A DNA stretch of 5,182 bases, from the NCBI GenBank assembly GCA_029977045.1, contig JAPOLP010000490.1, positions 1-5,182 of the forward strand, in the 5' to 3' direction. The translations under genes were made by a program, and so were the position numbers. The notes beneath the pieces are model-generated. The model did not search any database. It worked only from the letters and a program-made list of their open reading frames with translations, and was not told the DNA's origin. This document shows positions 1 through 4,116 of the stretch, in pieces (the first letter of the stretch is position 1; each line of letters opens with the position of its first letter). The DNA comes from Planctomycetota bacterium (lineage in GTDB: Bacteria; Planctomycetota; Planctomycetia; Planctomycetales; Planctomycetaceae).

Positions 1-678
1 CGCATGAAGCTGATCGGTATCGGGAAGTACGACTTCGCGAAGAACGTCGCTATTCCGAGCATCTTCGATCTGATGACCGCTCAGGAACAGAAGGCCTCGA
101 AGCTTGACGCTCTCCGCTGGTGGCTGACGATGAAGTACGACGACGTTCTGCACACGGCTGACGAGAACGGCTTTGAATTCGTCGGCTCGTCCGTGCTCTG
201 CCAGTCTGAAAACCAGCTGCTGAACGACCTTGGCCAGCAGGTGCAGACCGGCAAGTCGGAAGGCTCGAATCTGACCTTTGCCCAGAAGTTCACTCAGCAA
301 TATGCCGAACTGGCGAAACAGGACGTCGTCTTCGCCGATCTGCAGAACGTCTTCGACCTCGCTCTGGTTGCGGCCATCCTGCGGCACGAAGGTGCGGCGG
401 AACGAGCGGGCTGGGACTTCGGCTCCTTCAGCAACGACGGGGCTTATCTGATCAATCGATTTAACGCTCCGACGGAAGTTGAGTCGGTCGTCAATCACCG
501 CGTGTTCCGAGGCCGTGACATTGTTGTCCAGGTGGCAGGCGGTGTCCGAGTCGACCTCGCGGCAGTCCTCGATAACGAAGCTGTCACGCGACAGGGCGTT
601 CGCATCGTTGCCAGTGCCGAGAAGGCTCGCGGTGCCGAAGACCTCGGCGACCGCCGCTGGTGGTGGGACGCGAAGTAG
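1..678 (+). CDS. DUF1598-type planctomycete protein, C-terminal part (5' end outside window)
   Basis: The frame is open from the first base (Arg codon, then ATG at 4) and ends at TAG 676-678. The first ATG is probably internal, because 'RMKxIGIG' resembles a mid-protein motif of the DUF1598 family, so I annotate a partial gene. Seen, numbering from that Met: 'LDALRWWLTMKYD' (about 34-46), 'FAQKFTQQYAELAKQDVVFADLQNVFDLALVAAILRHEG' split over about 92-130, and a C-terminal part with 'VESVVNHRVFRGR' and 'VAGGVRVDL' (about 159-185), then a Trp-rich end 'RRWWWDAK'. This order (RMK motif, Trp-Trp motif, FA-KF-ELA...VFADLQN-DLAVVAAL, VVNHRV, AGGV-D) matches my recollection of DUF1598 proteins, which are large planctomycete proteins of unknown function. 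No membrane segment is visible in this part. It is followed by a 128-base spacer with a bulged hairpin. The coding call is secure; the family name is likely but unsearched. Confidence 0.8.
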   Translation, partial: RMKLIGIGKYDFAKNVAIPSIFDLMTAQEQKASKLDALRWWLTMKYDDVLHTADENGFEFVGSSVLCQSENQLLNDLGQQVQTGKSEGSNLTFAQKFTQQYAELAKQDVVFADLQNVFDLALVAAILRHEGAAERAGWDFGSFSNDGAYLINRFNAPTEVESVVNHRVFRGRDIVVQVAGGVRVDLAAVLDNEAVTRQGVRIVASAEKARGAEDLGDRRWWWDAK

Positions 679-724
679 CCTTGGGCCGCCCAACGCCTGG
701 CCTGTGACTCCGGACTCCCCACGC

Positions 725-754
725 TGCGGTTCCTGCTCATCAATGCGGAACGCA
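725..754 (+). other. Bulged hairpin downstream of the DUF1598-type gene
   Basis: TGCG-G-TTCC (725-733) pairs with GGAACGCA (747-754): eight base pairs with one bulged G and a 13-base loop. It lies 46 bases after the stop codon and 52 bases before the next start. Only a short T stretch (761-763) follows, so it is a weak terminator candidate at best. It could equally be a chance structure. Confidence 0.25.
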
Positions 755-806
755 TCTGACTTTGAGAGGTGAGGGAACAGTAAGAGCACAGTGCCAGGGC
801 GTAACG

Positions 807-1120
807 ATGGAATCTCTGATCCCGCTCGCAATTGGAGCCCTCTCCCTGGGGCTGATCCCGCTGTGGATTTCGTGGTCGCTGACACGCTCGCAGCGGATGC
901 TCGAACAGTGGGCCGCCGAGAGCCATTTGAAGCTCGTTTCCGCGAGTCCCTGCCGGGTGAATCGAGGTCCGTTTTCTGGACCACGTCGCGAGGCCAGATG
1001 ATCTACCGCATCACCGTGGCCTCTGAGGACGGCGAAACAACCTCCGGCTGGGCTCGCTGCGGAACTTTCTGGGGCGGCCTCTTCGTCGACAGCGTCGAAG
1101 TCAGATGGGACGACATCTGA
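807..1120 (+). pseudogene. Small planctomycete membrane protein ('RGPFFWTTSRGQ' family), broken by a -1 frame change at 972-975
   Basis: Two adjacent frames together encode one family-like protein. The first frame starts at ATG 807, with AGGG (796-799) seven bases upstream. It gives an N-terminal membrane helix (about residues 4-22, 'LIPLAIGALSLGLIPLWISW') followed by 'LTRSQRMLEQWAAESHLKLVS' and 'NRGPF'; without a shift it stops at 1001. The second frame, from about 974, gives 'FWTTSRGQMIYRITV', an acidic segment, 'SGWARCGTFWGGLF' and the end 'VDSVEVRWDDI', stopping at 1120. Rereading one T of the TTTT run (972-975) gives continuous 'RGPFFWTTSRGQ', which I recall as the conserved core of a small planctomycete protein family; an intact copy would have five T there. 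The predicted product is about 104 residues, one N-terminal anchor plus a small domain, function unknown. The break may be a real one-base deletion or a homopolymer sequencing error. Confidence 0.75.
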
Positions 1121-1150
1121 GGTGACGCATCGAACGCGCTGCTTCATCGA

Positions 1151-1459
1151 CTATAGAGCCGCCCGCGTCGGGTGAATGAGCCAACGGTCGATCGCAATCA
1201 ACGGACAGTAGGCGTAACCGAGGATGTTGCCGCGAGTGGCCCCTTCGCCTCGTGTGTCCGAGACACGCTGCCACCGCAGAAACTCTGGCTGCCAAATCAC
1301 AATGTCGCTGACGGCAAGCCCAAAGCCGTAGCGAACACGGCCCGACTGGCCAAAGTGATATCCGCCGCACGCCGAGAGGCAGCAATACGACCCGATGTAG
1401 ATCAGCGCGGCAACAACCAAAGTGAGGAAGACCTGCCGCCGTTTGCGACGCGTTCTCAT
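1151..1459 (-). CDS. Small hypothetical membrane-anchored or lipoprotein (102 aa)
   Basis: The gene runs on the minus strand from ATG at 1459 to TAG at 1151-1153 and encodes 102 residues. The N-terminus is very basic (Arg/Lys at 2-8), followed by a hydrophobic stretch (about 10-30) ending in L28-S29-A30-C31. That fits a lipoprotein signal with a lipobox, but also a plain N-terminal anchor. The rest contains 'GGYHFGQSGRVRYGFGLAVSDIVIW' (about 32-56, given in part), 'LRWQRV' and 'ATRGNILGYAYCPLIAIDRWLIHPT' (about 74-98). I recognise this pattern from small planctomycete hypothetical proteins, but no function is known to me. There is no clear Shine-Dalgarno sequence before the ATG (only AGG in 'ataggc'). 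It is followed tail-to-tail by the frameshifted gene, with 30 bases between the stops. It lies on the same strand as the gene at 1727-2212, but 267 bases downstream of it, so co-transcription is doubtful. Confidence 0.75.
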   Translation of the reverse strand: MRTRRKRRQVFLTLVVAALIYIGSYCCLSACGGYHFGQSGRVRYGFGLAVSDIVIWQPEFLRWQRVSDTRGEGATRGNILGYAYCPLIAIDRWLIHPTRAAL

Positions 1460-1726
1460 GGAAACAGCCTATGAGCGGCCATGTTGTGTCGACAGGCGTT
1501 GCAGACCTGCCGAGATCCAGCCTTCGAGCTTCTCGCGAGTCAGGTCTCTGCTCGGTGCAGGCCTCTTGTCCTCGCCAATGCGTCGACCGAAGGTCTCCAC
1601 TTTTCGGTCAGAAACGAAATGTAGATCAGACTGCGGGAGACCTTCGGACGGACCTGGTACGAGCAATGGTCACTTTGGTCTGAAGATTTCTCTCCGCCCC
1701 CACGCGAGAGGATAATAAACTTTCCA
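1460..1726. other. 267-base spacer with nested inverted repeats
   Basis: This is the stretch between the two minus-strand genes. I see no convincing coding region: reading frames here are short and have no recognisable motif or start signal. It contains a perfect 12-base inverted repeat (1587-1598 with 1636-1647) and a competing 7-base one (1585-1591 with 1603-1609), listed separately. On the minus strand the spacer is both the 3' flank of the 161-residue gene and the leader of the 102-residue gene. I could not assign a -35/-10 pair with confidence. Confidence 0.5.
1585..1647. repeat. Two alternative inverted repeats (12-base and 7-base arms)
   Basis: CCGAAGGTCTCC at 1587-1598 is perfectly complementary to GGAGACCTTCGG at 1636-1647, with a 37-base gap. 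The left arm also overlaps GACCGAA (1585-1591), which pairs perfectly with TTCGGTC (1603-1609) across an 11-base loop. The two pairings share the left arm and so exclude each other. No T-tract follows on either strand, so a classical terminator is not supported. A remnant of a small repeat or a structured leader of the minus-strand gene at 1459 are possible. Confidence 0.5.
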
Positions 1727-2212
1727 TCACCTCTTTGGCTGCCATTTGATTGCCAATCGATTGTTGCCGAATACCCAGGACGCGATTGGAAACCAAATGA
1801 GCGAGAACGTAAGAGCAAGGACCAAGCGCAGCGGCGTAAATTCCAGAAGGAGCGTCGTGCTCTGGACAGCGATGACTAAAAGCAAGGCCCCCAGACCGTA
1901 ACGGGCATTTCGCGTTCTTATCTGTAGCTCCTTAAGTTGCACATCTGAGAATTCGGCGGGTACGCAGCGACCAGAGAACATTGGGACGTGGCAGGCGACC
2001 ATGAACGTCACCAAAACGAGCTGCATACCGAAAATGACGCCGCAGACGATGCCGGTGGTGGTGTCTCCGAAAAGAGCGTCTATCGCGGCATGTACTGCGA
2101 TGACAGCAACAAACCCAGTTCCGAAGGCGGCCACAAAAATCGCCGGAATCGTAATGACACAATCAAGTGCAACCCGTACACCGTACGACATTGTTTCGCC
2201 CGTCCAAGACAT
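1727..2212 (-). CDS. Hypothetical multi-pass membrane protein (161 aa)
   Basis: The minus-strand frame starts at ATG 2212 and stops at 1727-1729. It encodes 161 residues with a clear integral-membrane pattern: hydrophobic stretches at about 14-46 ('VITIPAIFVAAFGTGFVAVI'), 54-76 ('GIVCGVIFGMQLVLVTFMVA'), 106-123 ('GLGALLLVIAVQSTTLLL') and 128-148 ('LRLVLALTFSLIWFPIASWV'). A polar loop at about 84-104 contains 'RTRNARYGL', and the tail is basic ('KWQPKR'). A second ATG at 2191 (Met 8) is an alternative start; neither has a strong ribosome binding site ('acaggtaa' precedes the first). I do not recognise the family. It is divergent from the M48 gene across a 292-base spacer. Sampled 60-base lines here are 47-60% GC, against about 68% in a line of the M48 gene, so its origin may differ from its neighbours. 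Most likely a real gene; function unknown. Confidence 0.7.
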   Translation of the reverse strand: MSWTGETMSYGVRVALDCVITIPAIFVAAFGTGFVAVIAVHAAIDALFGDTTTGIVCGVIFGMQLVLVTFMVACHVPMFSGRCVPAEFSDVQLKELQIRTRNARYGLGALLLVIAVQSTTLLLEFTPLRLVLALTFSLIWFPIASWVFGNNRLAIKWQPKR

Positions 2213-2504
2213 TTACCTGTCAAGAACCGTGTATCCACGGTGCAAACGGCCCCGTTATCAGGCCGCAAGGAGCACACGTCAACGGAACCTGTCCACCTGA
2301 GTTCGGCCAGACACCTCGCGACTGCGAAAAACGATCTTGTCCTGAATCGCAGGTTTTCCAGACACTTGCGCATTCGTCGCTACTTCGATGGCGGCGGACT
2401 CCCCTCTTTGATGGCCTTGTTGCTGGCTGCGCTCTGTGGCCGGACGAGGTTCTCACCACGACATCCCACCTCAATCGTCCTTCCTTTCTTCAGGGTTCTC
2501 CACG
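2213..2504. other. Divergent intergenic spacer
   Basis: These 292 bases separate the minus-strand membrane protein from the M48 gene and should hold promoters for both. I could not identify a convincing -35/-10 pair on either strand. A TTGACA exists on the minus strand (2223-2218), but it is only five bases from the ATG at 2212, too close to act as its -35. A perfect 6-base hairpin (2226-2241) is listed separately. No reading frame here looks like a gene. Confidence 0.45.
2226..2241. promoter_or_regulatory. Palindrome upstream of the 161-aa membrane protein gene
   Basis: ACCGTG (2226-2231) and CACGGT (2236-2241) form a perfect inverted repeat around TATC. It begins 14 bases upstream of the ATG at 2212. 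Its position suits an operator or a leader hairpin, but there is no regulator in the window and the arms are short, so the role is a guess. Confidence 0.25.
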
Positions 2505-3434
2505 ATGAAGCTGCGCCACGGATCCGGCGCTTTTGCAGCGCCCGTTGTTCGTCGATCGCTTGCGGTGGCCTTGCCACTGGTCTGTCTGATTGCCTGGGGA
2601 TGCCGACAGGTGCCGCTGGGTGAGAAGCGGGTTGGGTTCAGCCCGGACGCTCCGCTGATCGGGATGACCGAGAGCGAGGAGTTGCAGCTTGGGCTGACGA
2701 CTTATCAGGACGTCCTGAAAGAGGAACCGCTGTCGCAGAATCAGCGGTATGTCGACATGGTCCGTCGCGTCGGCAACCGCATCGCAGCGGCCTCGAACCG
2801 ACCTGATTACGACTGGGAGTTCAACGTCGTCGCCAAGAACGTCCAGAATGCATTCTGTCTGCCGGGCGGCAAGGTCGTCGTTTACGAAGGCATCCTTCCG
2901 CTGTGTCAGTCCGAAGCCGGACTGGCGGTCGTGATGTCGCACGAGGTCGCTCACGCACTGGCTCGGCACGGCGGAGAACGCATGGCGGCTCAGAAGGCCA
3001 AGCAGATTGGCAGCCTGGGCGTCGACGCGGTCGGCCGCTGGATGAAGGGCGACGAGTACGACAAGCATCAGGAGATCGTGCAGACGGTCTACAACGTCGG
3101 AACCGAATACGCTGGCGTGCTGCCCTACAGCCGTCTGCACGAATCCGAGGCGGACCAGATCGGCCTGAAGCTGATGGCCAAGGCTGGGTACGACCCGAGC
3201 GAAGCTCCGCAGTTCTGGGAACGATTCGCCGCCGCGAAGTCCGGCAACCAGCCACTGGAGTTCATGTCGACACACCCCTCGGACGCTCGACGGGCTGCCG
3301 ACCTGCGGGCCCGCGTTCCGGAAGCTCTGCAGTTTTATGAACAGGCAACCGATAAGGTTGGCCTGGGCGAACCGATCATGGTCGAATCAACCAACGTGAC
3401 GCTGCCGCTGACCGCCGAAACACGGTTGCGATAG
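2505..3434 (+). CDS. M48 family zinc metallopeptidase, Oma1/LoiP-like, exported
   Basis: The 309-residue product is an M48 metalloendopeptidase. Zinc ligands are in S-H146-E-V-A-H150 (His146, His150, catalytic Glu147), with the third ligand Glu213 in 'HESEADQIGLKLMAKAGYDP'. Further family marks are 'NAFCLPGGKVVVYEGIL' before the active site and 'STHPSDARRAADLRARVPE' near residue 256, where T-H-P-S-D is typical of the Oma1/YggG-type group. The N-terminus has Arg16-Arg17, a hydrophobic stretch (about 18-31) and 'LIAWGC', so it is probably a lipoprotein modified at Cys33, although Trp at -2 is atypical; otherwise a plain signal peptide. This group degrades damaged or misfolded envelope proteins. 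I chose ATG 2505 because the signal peptide then starts properly and AGGG (2492-2495) lies nine bases before it; an in-frame ATG at 2436 would add 23 unlikely residues. Substrates are not predictable from sequence. Confidence 0.93.
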   Translation: MKLRHGSGAFAAPVVRRSLAVALPLVCLIAWGCRQVPLGEKRVGFSPDAPLIGMTESEELQLGLTTYQDVLKEEPLSQNQRYVDMVRRVGNRIAAASNRPDYDWEFNVVAKNVQNAFCLPGGKVVVYEGILPLCQSEAGLAVVMSHEVAHALARHGGERMAAQKAKQIGSLGVDAVGRWMKGDEYDKHQEIVQTVYNVGTEYAGVLPYSRLHESEADQIGLKLMAKAGYDPSEAPQFWERFAAAKSGNQPLEFMSTHPSDARRAADLRARVPEALQFYEQATDKVGLGEPIMVESTNVTLPLTAETRLR

Positions 3435-3451
3435 GGAAACAGCAGTCGAAT

Positions 3452-3506
3452 GTGACACCTCGCTCCGTGAGGTCAGTCGGGTCAACGCCGCGGAGCGGCG
3501 TGTCAC
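3452..3506. repeat. Structured intergenic repeat-like element (imperfect inverted repeat with two internal hairpins)
   Basis: The outer arms GTGACACCTCGCTCCG (3452-3467) and CGGAGCGGCGTGTCAC (3491-3506) are complementary at 14 of 16 positions. Each half also folds by itself: ACCTC/GAGGT (3457-3461 with 3469-3473), and a 7-base-pair GC-rich hairpin ACGCCGC/GCGGCGT (3485-3491 with 3495-3501) around GGA. It lies 17 bases after the M48 stop codon. This 'GTGACAC...GTGTCAC' layout resembles short dispersed intergenic repeats of the REP type and I have an impression of similar sequences in planctomycete genomes, but only one copy is in this window. It has no T-tract. It could limit read-through or protect the mRNA end. 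Confidence 0.55.
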
Positions 3507-3513
3507 TCTCAGC

Positions 3514-3518
3514 AAGGA
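3514..3518 (+). promoter_or_regulatory. Ribosome binding site of the TIGR03546-type gene
   Basis: AAGGA lies eight bases before ATG 3527. It overlaps the earlier in-frame ATG at 3518, which therefore cannot use it. This decides the start in favour of 3527. Confidence 0.7.
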
Positions 3519-3526
3519 TGCCGACG

Positions 3527-4027
3527 ATGTTTTTTCTGAGACCTCTTCGCTTTCTCGCCCGAGCCCTCGTGCAGGACAACACGCCGACGCAGATGGCGCT
3601 GGGGTTTGCTCTGGGGCTGATGATCGGGCTCGTGCCGAAGGGCAACCTGATCGCGATCACCCTGATGATCGTTCTCGGGTCACTGCGAGTGAACCTGGGC
3701 GTGGGGATGCTGACGGCACTGGGCGTCTCGTGGCTCGGGCCGCTGCTCGACAACCTGACGCATCCAATCGGCCAGACGCTGCTGGCGAACGAGGCGCTCA
3801 CTTCGTTCTGGACCGAGTTGTACAACATGCCGGTCGCTCCGTGGACGAAGTTCAACAACACGATCGTGCTCGGCAGTTTCGCGCTGGGGGCAGCACTCGC
3901 GCTGCCAGCATTCTTCGTCAGCCGACCGCTGTTTGCGAAATACGTTCCCGACCTGTCGGAACGGCTGGGGAAATACCGGCTCGCACAATTGCTGCTGGGG
4001 ACGGAACTCGCGGCGAAGATGAGCTGA
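3527..4027 (+). CDS. TIGR03546 family multi-pass membrane protein (DUF2062-like), first gene of a conserved pair
   Basis: From ATG 3527 the product is 166 residues, matching the usual length I recall for TIGR03546. After 'MFFLRPLRFLARALVQDNTP' comes a Gly-spaced membrane segment, 'QMALGFALGLMIGLVPKGN' (22-40), whose Q-x-A-x-G-x-x-x-G-x-x-x-G-L-x-P layout is like DUF2062 proteins. Hydrophobic segments continue at about 41-51, 57-75 ('VGMLTALGVSWLGPLLDN') and 112-132, and 'WTKFNNTIVLGS' (106-117) is a further family-like motif. The C-terminus is amphipathic and basic. The function is not established; the family is sparse across bacteria with outer membranes and usually next to a TIGR03545 gene, as here (89-base gap). 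Earlier in-frame ATGs at 3452 and 3518 would add residues encoded by the repeat element and lack a ribosome binding site. Confidence 0.88.
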   Translation: MFFLRPLRFLARALVQDNTPTQMALGFALGLMIGLVPKGNLIAITLMIVLGSLRVNLGVGMLTALGVSWLGPLLDNLTHPIGQTLLANEALTSFWTELYNMPVAPWTKFNNTIVLGSFALGAALALPAFFVSRPLFAKYVPDLSERLGKYRLAQLLLGTELAAKMS

Positions 4028-4032
4028 CGCAG

Positions 4033-4049
4033 GCCGCGATCAACGCGGC
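4033..4049 (+). other. GC-rich hairpin just after the TIGR03546-type stop
   Basis: GCCGCG (4033-4038) and CGCGGC (4044-4049) form a perfect 6-base-pair stem with loop ATCAA. It starts six bases after the stop codon. No run of T follows, so it is not a typical intrinsic terminator. It may stabilise or process the transcript between the paired genes. Confidence 0.35.
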
Positions 4050-4072
4050 AGAGATCATTCACTGAAGATACC

Positions 4073-4089
4073 GCCGCGTCGCACGCGGC
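4073..4089 (+). other. Second GC-rich hairpin between the paired genes
   Basis: GCCGCGT (4073-4079) and ACGCGGC (4083-4089) form a perfect 7-base-pair stem with a CGC loop. It lies 15 bases before the ribosome binding site of the next gene and lacks a T-tract. Its GCCGCG core is shared with the hairpin at 4033, so the two could also pair with each other. Confidence 0.4.
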
Positions 4090-4103
4090 CTACTTAGTCG
4101 CGG

Positions 4104-4109
4104 AAAGGA
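4104..4109 (+). promoter_or_regulatory. Ribosome binding site of the TIGR03545-type gene
   Basis: AAAGGA, within GGAAAGGA, lies seven bases before ATG 4117. It is a good Shine-Dalgarno sequence and fixes the start, and so the presence of the long acidic N-terminal region in the product. Confidence 0.7.
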
Positions 4110-4116
4110 CTCCGCA

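Noticed and set aside
971..977. Programmed -1 frameshift site
   Set aside because: In frame the site is G TTT TCT, which does not fit the X XXY YYZ pattern, and four T are too few for efficient transcriptional slippage. An indel or sequencing error is simpler.
791..1120. Stand-alone gene from an ATG-like/GTG start at 791 covering the whole second frame
   Set aside because: Its first 60 or so residues are not protein-family-like, while the overlapping frame from ATG 807 has a clear membrane helix. Only the part after about 974 is convincing, so it is the back half of the frameshifted gene.
2218..2223. TTGACA on the minus strand as a -35 box
   Set aside because: It is five bases from the ATG at 2212, and no -10-like hexamer follows at the right distance for the alternative start at 2191.
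2436..2504. Longer M48 protein starting at ATG 2436
   Set aside because: The extra 23 residues would precede the signal peptide and lack a ribosome binding site; ATG 2505 has AGGG nine bases upstream.
1988..2623. Plus-strand open frame of 211 codons opposite the 161-aa gene and across the spacer
   Set aside because: The translation is polar and motif-free, overlaps the minus-strand membrane protein and runs into the M48 signal peptide region in another frame.
2490..3275. Long minus-strand open frame opposite the M48 gene (261 codons)
   Set aside because: It is antisense to a gene with clear zinc-peptidase motifs, and long antisense frames are expected in high-GC coding DNA. No recognisable domain.
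3452..3526. Longer TIGR03546 protein starting in the repeat element (3452) or at ATG 3518
   Set aside because: The added residues are encoded by the inverted repeat, and the ribosome binding site AAGGA fits only ATG 3527.
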